A stretch of 64,000 nucleotides of DNA. It comes from Enterobacter sp. BIGb0383 (GTDB lineage Bacteria > Pseudomonadota > Gammaproteobacteria > Enterobacterales > Enterobacteriaceae). This document shows, piece by piece, positions 38,045 to 49,363 of the stretch. Every line of letters starts with the position of its first letter. Position 1 is the stretch's first letter. Under the pieces are notes generated by a model. The model was not told the DNA's origin and did no database searches. It saw nothing but the letters and a program-made list of their open reading frames with translations. The stretch covers positions 62,001 through 126,000 of the forward strand of contig NZ_RJKQ01000003.1 in NCBI RefSeq assembly GCF_003751845.1, given 5' to 3'. Both the position numbers and the translations under genes were made by a program.

Positions 38045-38131
38045 ACCGAGGTGGTGGAATTGGTAGACACGCTACCTTGAGGTGGTAGTGCCCTAACGGG
38101 CTTGTGGGTTCGAGTCCCATCCTCGGTACCA
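38045..38131 (+). tRNA. leuU: tRNA-Leu, anticodon GAG
   Basis: 87 nt with a perfect acceptor stem ACCGAGG/CCTCGGT, encoded CCA (38129-38131), a long variable arm (TGCCCTAACGGGCTT) typical of class II tRNAs, T-arm loop TTCGAGT, and anticodon GAG at 38079-38081 in the loop TTGAGGT. It is directly behind secG and before a terminator, as leuU is in E. coli. A 19-base near-copy of its 3' end lies at 39800-39818. Confidence 0.97.
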
Positions 38132-38145
38132 ATATTCCAGAAAAA

Positions 38146-38170
38146 AGACGCTGAAAAGCGTCTTTTTTTT
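38146..38170 (+). terminator. tRNA-Leu / secG terminator
   Basis: AGACGCT (38146-38152), loop GAAA, AGCGTCT (38157-38163), then T7. Confidence 0.9.
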
Positions 38171-38204
38171 CGTCTGGCGATCCTGCCAGCCAGATAGCAT
38201 CCAC

Positions 38205-38231
38205 AAAAAAGACGCCTTGCGGCGCCTTTTT
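38205..38231 (-). terminator. argG terminator
   Basis: On the minus strand AAAAAGGCGCC-GCAA-GGCGTCTTTTTT forms an 11-pair stem with one G-U and a terminal T6, just past the argG stop. Confidence 0.85.
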
Positions 38232-38245
38232 ATATTTCAATGGCG

Positions 38246-39637
<1,392 letters not shown>

Positions 39638-39639
39638 TC

Positions 39640-39678
39640 AATGCATTTTTATGCACAAAAAGTGAGTTTTCATTTAAT
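39640..39678. promoter_or_regulatory. Pair of ARG boxes (ArgR operator) upstream of argG
   Basis: Box 1 contains the perfect palindrome TGCATTTTTATGCA (39642-39655); box 2 contains TGAGTTTTCATTTA (39663-39676), 11 of 14 matches to TGAATWWWWATTCA. As 18-base boxes they are 3 bases apart, the spacing used by hexameric ArgR with arginine. They lie about 50-90 bases upstream of the argG start. Confidence 0.75.
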
Positions 39679-39754
39679 CATCTTTTATCTGAGACCGGAA
39701 GTGCTTAGTGATTTTTTTGTCAAAAAATCCCTCCCGGGAAGCGGTGCGCCAGCA

Positions 39755-39784
39755 TTGACAGCACACCTGCTTAACCAATATAAT
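39755..39784 (+). promoter_or_regulatory. Strong sigma-70 promoter of the metY-rimP-nusA-infB operon
   Basis: Consensus TTGACA (39755-39760) and consensus TATAAT (39779-39784) with an 18-base spacer. Transcription should begin near 39791, about 85 bases before the initiator tRNA. Confidence 0.85.
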
Positions 39785-39799
39785 CAGCGCTGGTTTTAC

Positions 39800-39818
39800 G
39801 TCCCGTCTTCGGTACCAA
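39800..39818 (+). repeat. tRNA-Leu 3'-end fragment
   Basis: GTCCCGTCTTCGGTACCAA matches the T-arm/acceptor/CCA end of the tRNA-Leu gene (38114-38132) at 17 of 19 positions, in the same orientation. No other part of a tRNA precedes it. The two copies flank argG as direct repeats and this one lies in the metY leader. Confidence 0.6.
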
Positions 39819-39875
39819 ATCTCAGCAGTATTTGCACTTTTTACTCAAAATGAGTAGAATATGCCACGTTTCAGG

Positions 39876-39952
<77 letters not shown>

Positions 39953-40078
39953 CTTTCCCAAAAAGTTCTTTTTCAAATATACTGTGAAGACGCTAAGCCT
40001 TCGCTGCTGGATTTGAAAAAATTCTTTCGGAAGGTTCTCCAGACCGCATTTGCGGTTATAGGGTTCAGTTATATAAAG

Positions 40079-40100
40079 CCCCGATTTATCGGGGTTTTTT
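40079..40100 (+). terminator. First terminator of the rimP leader
   Basis: CCCCGA-TTTA-TCGGGG followed by T6. Confidence 0.85.
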
Positions 40101-40122
40101 GTTATCTGACTACAGAATAACT

Positions 40123-40142
40123 GGGCTTTACGCCCTTTTTTT
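40123..40142 (+). terminator. Second terminator of the rimP leader
   Basis: GGGC-TTTAC-GCCC followed by T7, ending 17 bases before the rimP start codon; the stem is short, so leaky termination is expected. Confidence 0.65.
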
Positions 40143-40159
40143 ATGTCTTGGGGGTGGGT

Positions 40160-40612
40160 TTGTCCACATTAGAGCAAAAATTAACAGAGATGCTGACGGC
40201 ACCCGTTGAAGCTATCGGTTTTGAGCTGGTCGGCATTGAATTTGTCCGCGGTCGATCATCCACACTGCGCATCTATATTGATAGTGAGAATGGCATCAAC
40301 GTTGATGATTGCGCTGAGGTGAGCCACCAGGTCAGTTCTGTCCTGGATGTAGAAGACCCGATCACTGTTGCGTACAACCTGGAAGTGTCCTCGCCAGGTC
40401 TCGACCGTCCGATGTTTACCGCAGAGCACTATCAGCGGTTCCTCGGTGAAGAAGTGTCGGTGGTACTGCGCATGGCGGTTCAGAACCGCCGCAAATGGCA
40501 GGGCATTATCAAAGTGGTGGACGGTGAGATGATTACCGTTACAGTTGAAGGCAAAGATGAAGTGTTCGCGCTGAGTAATATCCAGAAGGCGAATCTGGTT
40601 CCCCACTTTTAA
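40160..40612 (+). CDS. rimP: RimP, 30S ribosome maturation factor
   Basis: 150 residues, the E. coli length, from a TTG start ([11 protein letters not shown]) preceded by GGGGTGGG. The N-terminal alpha/beta domain contains [12 protein letters not shown] and the [14 protein letters not shown] segment; the C-terminal SH3-like domain follows. It binds the 30S subunit and assists 16S rRNA folding near S5, S12 and S19. nusA follows after 27 bases. In-frame GTG and TTG codons slightly upstream are weaker candidates. Confidence 0.96.
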   Translation: MSTLEQKLTEMLTAPVEAIGFELVGIEFVRGRSSTLRIYIDSENGINVDDCAEVSHQVSSVLDVEDPITVAYNLEVSSPGLDRPMFTAEHYQRFLGEEVSVVLRMAVQNRRKWQGIIKVVDGEMITVTVEGKDEVFALSNIQKANLVPHF

Positions 40613-40639
40613 CAGTCTGGATTGAGGTGAAAGGCCCCG

Positions 40640-42142
40640 ATGAACAAAGAAATTTTGGCTGTTGTTGAAGCCGTTTCCAACGAAAAATCACTCCCGCGTG
40701 AGAAAATTTTCGAAGCGCTGGAAAGCGCGCTGGCTACGGCGACCAAGAAAAAATATGAACAAGAGATCGACGTTCGCGTAGAAATTGATCGCAGAAGCGG
40801 CGACTTCGATACTTTCCGTCGTTGGGTTATTGTTGAAGAAGTGACTCAGCCGACCAAAGAAATTACGCTCGAAGCGGCACGTTATGAAGACGAAAGCCTG
40901 AACCCTGGCGAGTACGTTGAAGATCAGATTGAATCTGTCACCTTCGACCGTATTACTACCCAGACGGCAAAACAGGTTATCGTACAGAAAGTACGCGAAG
41001 CTGAACGCGCCCTGGTGGTCGATCAGTTCCGCGACCAGGAAGGTGAAATCGTCACCGGCGTCGTGAAGAAAGTGAACCGTGACAACATCGCTCTGGAAGT
41101 GAAATCAGAAGGGATGGCGGGCAACGCTGAAGCGGTTATTCTGCGCGAAGATATGCTGCCGCGTGAAAACTTCCGCCCAGGCGACCGTATTCGCGGTGTG
41201 CTGTACGCAGTTCGTCCGGAAGCGCGTGGCGCGCAGCTGTTCGTCACCCGTTCCAAGCCGGAAATGCTGATTGAGCTGTTCCGCATTGAAGTGCCGGAAA
41301 TCGGTGAAGAAGTTATCGAGATCAAAGCCGCAGCCCGCGATCCGGGTTCTCGCGCCAAGATCGCGGTGAAAACCAACGATAAGCGTATCGATCCGGTGGG
41401 TGCCTGTGTAGGCATGCGCGGCGCACGCGTTCAGGCGGTCTCTACCGAGCTGGGCGGCGAGCGTATCGACATCATCCTGTGGGACGACAACCCGGCGCAG
41501 TTCGTGATTAACGCGATGGCTCCGGCGGATGTTGCTTCCATCGTGGTTGACGAAGACAAGCACACCATGGATATCGCAGTTGAAGCCGGTAACCTGGCGC
41601 AGGCGATCGGCCGTAACGGTCAGAACGTGCGTCTGGCTGCTCAGCTGAGCGGCTGGGAACTCAACGTGATGACCGTTGACGACCTGCAGGCGAAGCATCA
41701 GGCGGAAGCGCATGCTGCGATTGATACCTTCACCCGATATCTTGATATCGACGAAGATTTCGCCACGATGCTGGTCGAAGAAGGTTTCTCCTCGCTGGAA
41801 GAGCTGGCCTATGTGCCGATGAAAGAGCTGCTGGCGATTGATGACCTTGATGAGGCCACCGTTGAAGCGCTCCGTGAACGTGCGAAAAACGCACTGACCA
41901 CGATGGCACTGGCGAAAGAAGAGAGTCTGGGTGACAACAAACCGGCTGACGATTTGTTGAACCTGGAAGGTCTGGACCGTGCGATGGCCTTCAAACTGGC
42001 CGCCCGTGGTGTTTGTACGCTGGAAGACCTTGCCGAGCAGGGCGTTGATGATCTGAGCGATATTGAAGACATGACCGACGAAAAAGCCGGTGAGCTCATC
42101 ATGGCAGCGCGTAATATCTGCTGGTTCGGCGACGAAGCGTAA
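40640..42142 (+). CDS. nusA: NusA, transcription termination/antitermination factor
   Basis: 500 residues against 495 in E. coli. Domains in order: N-terminal RNAP-binding domain (1-125), S1 (about 135-200), KH1 and KH2 (about 230-345, with VGMRGARVQ and IGRNGQNVR loops), then acidic repeats AR1 and AR2 (from about 360; AR2 contains [18 protein letters not shown]). It enhances pausing and intrinsic termination and joins N and rRNA antitermination complexes. It lies between rimP and infB, with 24 bases to the latter. Confidence 0.98.
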   Translation: MNKEILAVVEAVSNEKSLPREKIFEALESALATATKKKYEQEIDVRVEIDRRSGDFDTFRRWVIVEEVTQPTKEITLEAARYEDESLNPGEYVEDQIESVTFDRITTQTAKQVIVQKVREAERALVVDQFRDQEGEIVTGVVKKVNRDNIALEVKSEGMAGNAEAVILREDMLPRENFRPGDRIRGVLYAVRPEARGAQLFVTRSKPEMLIELFRIEVPEIGEEVIEIKAAARDPGSRAKIAVKTNDKRIDPVGACVGMRGARVQAVSTELGGERIDIILWDDNPAQFVINAMAPADVASIVVDEDKHTMDIAVEAGNLAQAIGRNGQNVRLAAQLSGWELNVMTVDDLQAKHQAEAHAAIDTFTRYLDIDEDFATMLVEEGFSSLEELAYVPMKELLAIDDLDEATVEALRERAKNALTTMALAKEESLGDNKPADDLLNLEGLDRAMAFKLAARGVCTLEDLAEQGVDDLSDIEDMTDEKAGELIMAARNICWFGDEA

Positions 42143-42166
42143 TAAACTGTAGCAGGAAGGAACAGC

Positions 42167-44890
42167 ATGACTGATGTAACTGTAAAAACGCTGGCAGCAG
42201 AGATTCAGACCTCTGTGGACCGCCTGGTACAGCAATTTGCTGATGCAGGGATCCACAAGTCCGCTGAAGACTCTGTGACCGCGCAGGAAAAACAGACGCT
42301 GTTAGCGCATCTGAACCGTGAGCACGGTTCCGCGCCTGACAAGCTGACGCTGCAGCGCAAAACGCGCAGCACCTTAAGCATTCAGGGTACCGGTGGGAAA
42401 AGTAAATCGGTACAGATAGAAGTCCGCAAAAATCGCACCTTTGTAAAACGCGATCCGCAAGAGGCAGAACGCCTTGCAGCGGAAGAAGCGCAGCGTGAAG
42501 CGGAAGAGAAGGCCCGTCGTGAAGCAGAGGAAATTGCTAAACGTGAAGCCGAAGCAAAAGCAAAACGTGATGCCGAAGAGAAGGCAAAACGCGATGCTGA
42601 AGAAAAAGCGAAACGCGAAACCGCTGATACAGCGAAACGCGAAGCTGCGGAAAATAGCAAATTGAGCAATCAACATACTGACGAAGTAACCAGGACTGCC
42701 CAGGCCGAGAAGGCCCGCCGTGAATCAGAAGCGCAGGAACTTAAGCGCAAAGCGGAAGAAGAGGCACGTCGCAAACTGGAAGAAGAGGCACGCCGCGTAG
42801 CAGAAGAAGCGCGTCGTATGGCTGAGGAAAACGCAGGCGTTTGGGCTGAGCAAGAAAAAGCGAAGGGTGAAGAGGATAAGAGCGATTATCACGTCACCAC
42901 TTCCCAGCATGCCCGCCAGGCTGAAGACGAAAACGACCGTGAAGTTGAAGGCGGCCGTGGACGTACTCGCACAGCGACCAAAGCACCGCGTCCGAAAAAG
43001 GGTAACAAGCACGCTGAATCTAAAGCCGATCGTGAAGAAGCCCGTGCGGCTGTTCGCGGCGGTAAAGGCGGTAAGCAGCGTAAAGGTTCTGCACTGCAGC
43101 AGAGCTTCCAGCGCCCGGCACAGGCCGTTAACCGTGACGTCATCATTGGCGAAACGGTCACCGTTGCCGAGCTGGCAAACAAAATGGCGGTGAAAGGTTC
43201 TCAGGTCATCAAAGCGATGATGAAACTGGGCGCTATGGCCACCATTAACCAGGTCATCGACCAGGAAACCGCACAGCTGGTTGCCGAAGAGATGGGCCAC
43301 AAAGTGATCCTGCGTCGTGAGAACGAGCTGGAAGAAGCGCTGATGAGCGACCGTGATACTGGCACCGAGACTCAGGCTGAGTCACGTGCACCGGTTGTGA
43401 CCATCATGGGTCACGTTGACCACGGTAAAACCTCTCTGCTGGACTACATCCGCTCCACCAAAGTCGCCTCCGGCGAAGCGGGCGGCATTACTCAGCATAT
43501 CGGTGCTTACCACGTTCAGACCGACAACGGTATGGTGACCTTCCTCGATACCCCGGGCCACGCCGCATTTACCTCAATGCGTGCTCGTGGTGCGCAGGCA
43601 ACGGATATCGTTGTTCTGGTTGTTGCTGCAGACGACGGCGTGATGCCGCAGACCATCGAAGCTATCCAGCACGCGAAAGCGGCGCAGGTTCCGCTGGTGG
43701 TTGCAGTGAACAAGATCGATAAGCCTGAAGCGGATATGGATCGCGTTAAGAACGAACTCTCTCAGTACGGCGTTATGCCGGAAGAGTGGGGCGGCGAAGC
43801 GCAGTTCATCCCGGTTTCTGCGAAAGTCGGTACCGGTATCGATGACCTGCTGAACGCTATCCTGCTGCAGGCTGAAGTCCTTGAACTGAAAGCGGTTCGT
43901 CAGGGCATGGCCAGCGGTGTGGTTATCGAATCCTTCCTGGATAAAGGTCGTGGTCCGGTAGCCTCCGTTCTGGTTCGTGAAGGTACGCTGAACAAAGGCG
44001 ATATCGTTCTCTGTGGCTTCGAATACGGCCGCGTGCGTGCGATGCGTGACGAACTGGGTCGCGAAGTGACCGAAGCGGGTCCGTCCATTCCGGTGGAAAT
44101 CCTCGGTATGTCCGGCGTTCCGGCTGCGGGTGATGAAGTGACCGTCGTGCGTGACGAGAAGAAAGCGCGTGAAGTGGCACTGTATCGTCAGGGCAAATTC
44201 CGCGAAGTCAAACTGGCGCGTCAGCAGAAATCCAAGCTGGAAAACATGTTTGCCAACATGACCGAAGGCGAAGTTCACGAAGTGAACGTGGTGCTGAAAG
44301 CCGACGTACAGGGCTCCGTGGAAGCGATCTCCGATTCACTGCTGAAGCTGTCTACCGACGAAGTGAAAGTGAAGATCATCGGTTCCGGCGTAGGTGGGAT
44401 CACCGAAACCGACGCCACGCTGGCTGCAGCGTCCAACGCGATTCTGGTTGGCTTCAACGTGCGTGCTGATGCCTCTGCGCGTCGCGTAATCGAATCTGAA
44501 AGCCTGGATCTGCGTTACTACTCCGTCATCTATAATCTGATCGACGAAGTGAAAGCAGCGATGAGCGGCATGCTGTCTCCGGAACTGAAACAGCAGATCG
44601 TTGGTCTGGCTGAAGTCCGTGACGTGTTCAAATCACCGAAATTTGGTGCCATCGCAGGCTGTATGGTTACCGAAGGTGTGGTTAAACGCCACAACCCAAT
44701 CCGCGTCCTGCGTGACAACGTGGTTATCTATGAAGGCGAGCTGGAATCTCTGCGCCGCTTCAAAGATGACGTTAACGAAGTCCGTAACGGCATGGAATGT
44801 GGTATCGGCGTTAAGAACTACAACGACGTGCGCACCGGCGATATGATCGAAGTGTTCGAGATCATCGAAATCCAGCGCAGTATCGACTAA
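42167..44890 (+). CDS. infB: Translation initiation factor IF2
   Basis: 907 residues (890 in E. coli). The N-terminal region is an extended charged helix with repeats such as [20 protein letters not shown] (about residues 105-165); length here is variable between species. The GTPase domain begins near residue 410 with G1 GHVDHGKT, G3 DTPGH and G4 NKID, then the beta-barrel and C-terminal fMet-tRNA-binding domains. IF2 recruits initiator tRNA to the 30S subunit. The position matching the E. coli internal GTG start of IF2-beta is TTG here (42662-42664). Confidence 0.98.
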   Translation: MTDVTVKTLAAEIQTSVDRLVQQFADAGIHKSAEDSVTAQEKQTLLAHLNREHGSAPDKLTLQRKTRSTLSIQGTGGKSKSVQIEVRKNRTFVKRDPQEAERLAAEEAQREAEEKARREAEEIAKREAEAKAKRDAEEKAKRDAEEKAKRETADTAKREAAENSKLSNQHTDEVTRTAQAEKARRESEAQELKRKAEEEARRKLEEEARRVAEEARRMAEENAGVWAEQEKAKGEEDKSDYHVTTSQHARQAEDENDREVEGGRGRTRTATKAPRPKKGNKHAESKADREEARAAVRGGKGGKQRKGSALQQSFQRPAQAVNRDVIIGETVTVAELANKMAVKGSQVIKAMMKLGAMATINQVIDQETAQLVAEEMGHKVILRRENELEEALMSDRDTGTETQAESRAPVVTIMGHVDHGKTSLLDYIRSTKVASGEAGGITQHIGAYHVQTDNGMVTFLDTPGHAAFTSMRARGAQATDIVVLVVAADDGVMPQTIEAIQHAKAAQVPLVVAVNKIDKPEADMDRVKNELSQYGVMPEEWGGEAQFIPVSAKVGTGIDDLLNAILLQAEVLELKAVRQGMASGVVIESFLDKGRGPVASVLVREGTLNKGDIVLCGFEYGRVRAMRDELGREVTEAGPSIPVEILGMSGVPAAGDEVTVVRDEKKAREVALYRQGKFREVKLARQQKSKLENMFANMTEGEVHEVNVVLKADVQGSVEAISDSLLKLSTDEVKVKIIGSGVGGITETDATLAAASNAILVGFNVRADASARRVIESESLDLRYYSVIYNLIDEVKAAMSGMLSPELKQQIVGLAEVRDVFKSPKFGAIAGCMVTEGVVKRHNPIRVLRDNVVIYEGELESLRRFKDDVNEVRNGMECGIGVKNYNDVRTGDMIEVFEIIEIQRSID

Positions 44891-44917
44891 TCCCCATAGG
44901 GTATTAGCATTTTGTCA

Positions 44918-44943
44918 GCCGGGTAAGCGAAGCGCCACCCGGC
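44918..44943. repeat. REP-like palindromic element
   Basis: GCCGGGTAAGCG-AA-GCGCCACCCGGC, an imperfect palindrome of the enterobacterial REP type, in the infB-rbfA gap just before a terminator. It is the only copy noticed in the window. Confidence 0.65.
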
Positions 44944-44953
44944 ATAAAATTTT

Positions 44954-44978
44954 AAAAGGGGCTTTTGGCCCCTTTTTT
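44954..44978 (+). terminator. Terminator between infB and rbfA
   Basis: AAAAGGGGC-TTTTG-GCCCCTTTT with T6. In E. coli read-through links infB to rbfA, so this may be partial. Confidence 0.8.
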
Positions 44979-45000
44979 GTCTTTATCTGGAGAATCTATT

Positions 45001-45402
45001 ATGGCGAAAGAATTTGGTCGCTCGCAGCGCGTTTCTCAGGAGCTGCAAAAAGAGATCGCCATCATCCTGCAGCGTGAGATTAAAGATCCGCGTCTGGGGA
45101 TGATGACCACCGTGTCCGCTGTCGAAATTTCCCGCGATCTGGCCTATGCGAAAGTGTTCGTTACCTTCCTTAACGACAAAGACGAAGCCTCCGTGAAAGC
45201 GGGCATCAAAGCTCTGCAGGATGCGTCCGGTTTTATCCGTACGCTGCTGGGCAAGGCAATGCGCCTGCGTATCGTGCCGGAACTGACCTTCTTCTACGAT
45301 AACTCGCTGGTGGAAGGGATGCGCATGTCCAACCTGGTGACCAGCGTGGTGAAGCATGACGATGATCGTCGTGTGAACCCGGATGACAGCAAGGAGGACT
45401 GA
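45001..45402 (+). CDS. rbfA: RbfA, 30S ribosome-binding factor
   Basis: 133 residues, the E. coli length, from [18 protein letters not shown]-type fold that binds the neck of the 30S subunit and assists 16S 5'-end maturation, important in cold shock. Conserved segments include [16 protein letters not shown]. Its last base is the first base of the truB start codon and AAGGAGG for truB lies within its 3' end. Confidence 0.97.
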   Translation: MAKEFGRSQRVSQELQKEIAIILQREIKDPRLGMMTTVSAVEISRDLAYAKVFVTFLNDKDEASVKAGIKALQDASGFIRTLLGKAMRLRIVPELTFFYDNSLVEGMRMSNLVTSVVKHDDDRRVNPDDSKED

Positions 45403-46346
45403 TGAGTCGTCCTCGTCGTCGCGGTCGCGACGTGCACGGCGTGCTGCTGCTGGACAAACAGCAGGGCGTGTCGAGCAATGACGTGCTGCAGAAAGTCAAA
45501 CGTCTGTATAACGCCAACCGTGCGGGTCATACCGGCGCGCTGGATCCGCTGGCGACCGGTATGCTGCCGGTCTGCCTCGGCGAAGCCACCAAGTTTTCCC
45601 AGTACCTGCTGGACTCTGACAAACGCTACCGCGTGATTGCCCGCCTGGGCCAGCGTACCGATACCTCGGATGCCGATGGCCAGGTGGTAGAAGAGCGTCC
45701 GGTTGCGTTTAGCGCCCAGGAACTGGCTGCGGCGCTTGATGGCTTCCGCGGTGAGACGCAGCAGGTGCCGTCGATGTATTCGGCCCTCAAGTATCAGGGT
45801 AAAAAACTGTATGAATATGCCCGACAGGGCATTGAGGTGCCTCGCGAGGCGCGCCCGATTACGGTTTACGAGCTGCTGTTTATTCGCCATGAAGGTGATG
45901 AACTGGAGCTGGAAATCCACTGCTCAAAAGGCACCTATATCCGTACCATCATCGACGATCTGGGTGAAAAGCTGGGCTGTGGTGCCCACGTCATCTATCT
46001 GCGTCGGCTGGCGGTAAGCCGTTATCCGGTTGAGCGGATGGTGACGCTGGAGCAGCTGATTGCGCTGGTTGAGCAGGCTGAACAGCAGGGGATTCCGGCA
46101 GCAGACTTACTGGATCCGCTCTTAATGCCGATGGACAGTCCGGCGTCGGATTTCCCGATCGTCAACATTCCGACAGTCACGGCGGCGTATTTCAAGCAGG
46201 GTCAGCCGGTACGTGCCGCACAGGCACCTCAGCAGGGTCTGGTGCGCGTGACGGAAGGTGAAGAGGCGGCATTTATCGGCATGGGTGAAATCGACGATGA
46301 AGGCCGCGTTGCGCCGCGTCGTCTGGTGGTTGAATACCCGGTCTGA
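45402..46346 (+). CDS. truB: TruB, tRNA pseudouridine-55 synthase
   Basis: 314 residues, the E. coli length. The catalytic Asp48 is in [15 protein letters not shown]; a C-terminal PUA-like domain follows from about residue 250. It makes pseudouridine 55 in the T loop of all tRNAs and acts as a tRNA chaperone. Coupled to rbfA by a one-base overlap. Confidence 0.98.
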   Translation: MSRPRRRGRDVHGVLLLDKQQGVSSNDVLQKVKRLYNANRAGHTGALDPLATGMLPVCLGEATKFSQYLLDSDKRYRVIARLGQRTDTSDADGQVVEERPVAFSAQELAAALDGFRGETQQVPSMYSALKYQGKKLYEYARQGIEVPREARPITVYELLFIRHEGDELELEIHCSKGTYIRTIIDDLGEKLGCGAHVIYLRRLAVSRYPVERMVTLEQLIALVEQAEQQGIPAADLLDPLLMPMDSPASDFPIVNIPTVTAAYFKQGQPVRAAQAPQQGLVRVTEGEEAAFIGMGEIDDEGRVAPRRLVVEYPV

Positions 46347-46450
46347 TTGCGCCTGTCTTGCGATAACAAGCGGCTACGAGTAGAATATAGCCGCTTAACG
46401 CCAGCGCTGTCGTTTACGGCAGGCGGGGGTTAAAAAACGAGGATTGCTGA

Positions 46451-46765
<315 letters not shown>

Positions 46766-46784
46766 GTCCGACGAGTTTCAGAAA

Positions 46785-46809
46785 GAGGGGCCTTTATGGC
46801 CCCTTTTTT
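46785..46809. terminator. rpsO terminator
   Basis: GGGGCC-TTTAT-GGCCCC followed by T6 on the plus strand. Read on the minus strand the same stem is followed by TCTTTCT, so it could also end a minus-strand transcript. Confidence 0.85.
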
Positions 46810-46893
46810 CCACCAGATGTGGCGATACACCTTCGCGTTATCCTGAATATTTCGCGCAGCGGCATTTTGCAAGATAACGGGGTTATACTCTAA
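46785..46893 (-). ncRNA. Candidate SraG (PsrO) small RNA, opposite strand of the rpsO-pnp gap
   Basis: In E. coli the sRNA SraG is encoded between rpsO and pnp on the strand opposite to both. Here the minus strand has TATAAC (rc of 46885-46890) as a possible -10 or 5' start region, about 100 bases, then the rpsO stem as a possible terminator. No good -35 is visible and I could not align it with certainty, so position is the main evidence and the 5' end is a guess. Confidence 0.35.
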
Positions 46894-46986
46894 AGCGTTC
46901 AGGGCGGGTTCGTATCATTGCGACACCTTGAAGTATGACGAGTATGATGTATTGTTGCTACGAATGATCTTCCTTGCAGAGGTTCG

Positions 46987-47043
46987 CGCGGCTAATGAGA
47001 GGCTTTATCCACATAGGGTGGGTTAAGGTTGTCATTAGTCGCG
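46987..47043 (+). promoter_or_regulatory. pnp leader hairpin (RNase III / PNPase autoregulation)
   Basis: CGCGGCTAATGA (46987-46998) pairs with TCATTAGTCGCG (47032-47043), 12 pairs with one G-U, and an inner stem CTTTATCCAC / GTGGGTTAAG (47003-47012 / 47018-47027) extends it. It lies about 75 bases before the pnp start. In E. coli RNase III cuts such a leader stem and PNPase then degrades its own mRNA. The remaining part of the 353-base rpsO-pnp gap also holds a small CAGCAC/GTGCTG hairpin (47073-47093). Confidence 0.75.
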
Positions 47044-47118
47044 AGGATGCGAAGAAGATCGGGTTCAAACCTCAGCACGCCGCAGGTGTGCTGTTATTTA
47101 TTCAAAAAGGGTATCATT

Positions 47119-49254
47119 TTGCTTAATCCGATCATTCGTAAATTCCAGTACGGTCAACACACCGTAACGCTGGAAACCGGCATGATGGCACGTCAGGCGA
47201 CGGCAGCCGTTATGGTTAGCATGGATGACACTGCGGTATTCGTTACCGTTGTTGGTCAGAAAAAAGCGAAGCCGGGCCAGGATTTCTTCCCGCTGACCGT
47301 TAACTACCAGGAGCGTACCTACGCTGCCGGTAAAATCCCGGGTGGTTTCTTCCGTCGTGAAGGCCGTCCGAGCGAAGGCGAAACCCTGACCGCGCGTCTG
47401 ATTGACCGCCCGATTCGCCCGCTGTTCCCGGAAGGTTTTGTTAACGAAGTTCAGGTTATCGCGACCGTTGTTTCCGTTAACCCGCAGGTTAACCCGGATG
47501 TTGTGGCGATGATCGGTGCTTCCGCAGCCCTGTCTCTGTCCGGCATTCCGTTCAACGGCCCGATCGGCTGTGCTCGCGTAGGTTACATCAACGACCAGTA
47601 CGTGCTGAACCCGACCCAGGACGAGCTGAAAACCAGTAAGCTGGATCTGGTGGTTGCCGGTACCGAAGGCGCCGTGCTGATGGTTGAATCCGAAGCTGAA
47701 CTGCTGAGCGAAGACCAGATGCTGGGCGCGGTGGTCTTTGGCCACGAGCAGCAGCAGATCGTTATCCAGAACATCAACGACCTGGTGAAAGAAGCGGGTA
47801 AACCGCGCTGGGAATGGCAGCCTGAAGTGGTTGACGAAGCGCTGAACGCGCGCGTTGCTGCACTGGCTGAATCCCGTCTGAGCGATGCTTACCGCATCAC
47901 CGACAAGCAGGAGCGTTACACTCAGGTTGGCCTGATCAAATCTGAAGCCGTTGCTGCGCTGCTGGCTGAAGACGAAGCGCTGGATGCCAACGAACTGGGC
48001 GACATCCTGCACGCGATTGAGAAAAACGTTGTTCGTAGCCGCGTACTGGCCGGTGAGCCGCGTATCGATGGTCGCGAAAAAGACATGATCCGTGGTCTGG
48101 ACGTGCGTACTGGCGTGCTGCCGCGTACCCACGGTTCCTCACTGTTCACTCGTGGTGAAACTCAGGCGCTGGTTACCGCAACCCTGGGTACCGCTCGTGA
48201 TGCGCAGAACATCGATGAGCTGATGGGTGAGCGTACTGACTCCTTCCTGTTCCACTACAACTTCCCTCCGTACTCCGTAGGGGAAACTGGTATGGTCGGT
48301 TCACCGAAGCGTCGTGAAATTGGTCACGGTCGTCTGGCGAAACGCGGCGTGCTGGCAGTGATGCCGACGGCTGAAGAGTTCCCGTACACCGTTCGTGTGG
48401 TTTCTGAAATCACCGAATCTAACGGTTCTTCCTCCATGGCATCCGTATGTGGTGCATCTCTGGCATTGATGGACGCGGGCGTTCCGGTTAAAGCTGCCGT
48501 TGCAGGTATCGCAATGGGTCTGGTGAAAGAAGGCGAGAACTTCGTTGTTCTGTCCGACATCCTGGGCGACGAAGACCACCTGGGCGATATGGACTTCAAA
48601 GTGGCGGGTTCCCGCGACGGTATCTCTGCGCTGCAGATGGATATCAAAATTGAAGGTATCACCAAAGAGATCATGCAGGTTGCACTGAACCAGGCTAAAG
48701 GTGCGCGTCTGCACATCCTGGGCGTGATGGAACAGGCGATCAACGCGCCGCGTGGCGATATCTCTCAGTTCGCACCGCGTATCCACACCATTAAGATCAG
48801 CCCGGACAAAATTAAAGACGTTATCGGTAAGGGCGGTTCTGTGATCCGTGCGCTGACCGAAGAGACCGGCACCACCATCGAAATCGAAGATGACGGTACC
48901 GTGAAAATCGCTGCGACCGACGGTGAAAAAGCGAAATTCGCTATCCGTCGTATCGAAGAGATCACCGCGGAAATCGAAGTGGGCCGTATCTACAATGGTA
49001 AAGTGACCCGTATCGTTGACTTTGGCGCATTCGTTGCCATCGGTGGCGGTAAAGAAGGTCTGGTACACATTTCTCAGATCGCCGACAAGCGCGTAGAGAA
49101 AGTGACCGATTACCTGCAGATGGGTCAGGAAGTTCCGGTTAAAGTTCTGGAAGTTGACCGCCAGGGCCGCGTTCGTCTGAGTATCAAAGAAGCAATGGAA
49201 CAGACCCAGTCTGGCGAAGCGGCAGAAACGCCGGTCGCTGAGCAGGGCGAGTAA
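47119..49254 (+). CDS. pnp: Polynucleotide phosphorylase
   Basis: 711 residues from a TTG start ([11 protein letters not shown]), the E. coli length. Two RNase PH domains flank a helical domain, followed by KH (about 553-612; [17 protein letters not shown]) and S1 domains (about 620-690; [19 protein letters not shown]). It degrades RNA 3' to 5' with phosphate, joins RNase E in the degradosome and controls its own mRNA via the leader hairpin. The frame is open 30 codons upstream, but that region is the structured leader. Confidence 0.98.
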   Translation: MLNPIIRKFQYGQHTVTLETGMMARQATAAVMVSMDDTAVFVTVVGQKKAKPGQDFFPLTVNYQERTYAAGKIPGGFFRREGRPSEGETLTARLIDRPIRPLFPEGFVNEVQVIATVVSVNPQVNPDVVAMIGASAALSLSGIPFNGPIGCARVGYINDQYVLNPTQDELKTSKLDLVVAGTEGAVLMVESEAELLSEDQMLGAVVFGHEQQQIVIQNINDLVKEAGKPRWEWQPEVVDEALNARVAALAESRLSDAYRITDKQERYTQVGLIKSEAVAALLAEDEALDANELGDILHAIEKNVVRSRVLAGEPRIDGREKDMIRGLDVRTGVLPRTHGSSLFTRGETQALVTATLGTARDAQNIDELMGERTDSFLFHYNFPPYSVGETGMVGSPKRREIGHGRLAKRGVLAVMPTAEEFPYTVRVVSEITESNGSSSMASVCGASLALMDAGVPVKAAVAGIAMGLVKEGENFVVLSDILGDEDHLGDMDFKVAGSRDGISALQMDIKIEGITKEIMQVALNQAKGARLHILGVMEQAINAPRGDISQFAPRIHTIKISPDKIKDVIGKGGSVIRALTEETGTTIEIEDDGTVKIAATDGEKAKFAIRRIEEITAEIEVGRIYNGKVTRIVDFGAFVAIGGGKEGLVHISQIADKRVEKVTDYLQMGQEVPVKVLEVDRQGRVRLSIKEAMEQTQSGEAAETPVAEQGE

Positions 49255-49265
49255 GATTGTTTTTT

Positions 49266-49289
49266 CCCTCCGCCGTTTCGGCGGAGGGG
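49266..49289 (+). terminator. Hairpin after pnp
   Basis: CCCTCCGCC / GGCGGAGGG with a short loop, 12 bases past the pnp stop. There is no T tract, so it may stabilise the 3' end rather than end transcription; nlpI starts 75 bases later. Confidence 0.45.
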
Positions 49290-49363
49290 CTATTCAGGCT
49301 GGATGCCTTGTTAGCAGCCGGGGGACAGGACGTTCATCCAATTGTTGTCTTCGGGAGTGGGAA

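Larger units (their letters stand above)
40020..40142 (+). promoter_or_regulatory. rimP leader region with tandem terminators
   Basis: The stretch between metY and rimP holds a small hairpin (ACCGCATTTGCGGT, 40043-40056) and two intrinsic terminators. Its position and layout match the enterobacterial rimP-leader RNA motif. It would let metY be made in excess over rimP-nusA-infB and offers a control point for NusA feedback on its own operon. Confidence 0.65.

Noticed and set aside
42480-42660. Imperfect tandem repeats in infB
   Set aside because: They are the known charged helical repeats of the IF2 N-terminus, not a mobile or CRISPR repeat.
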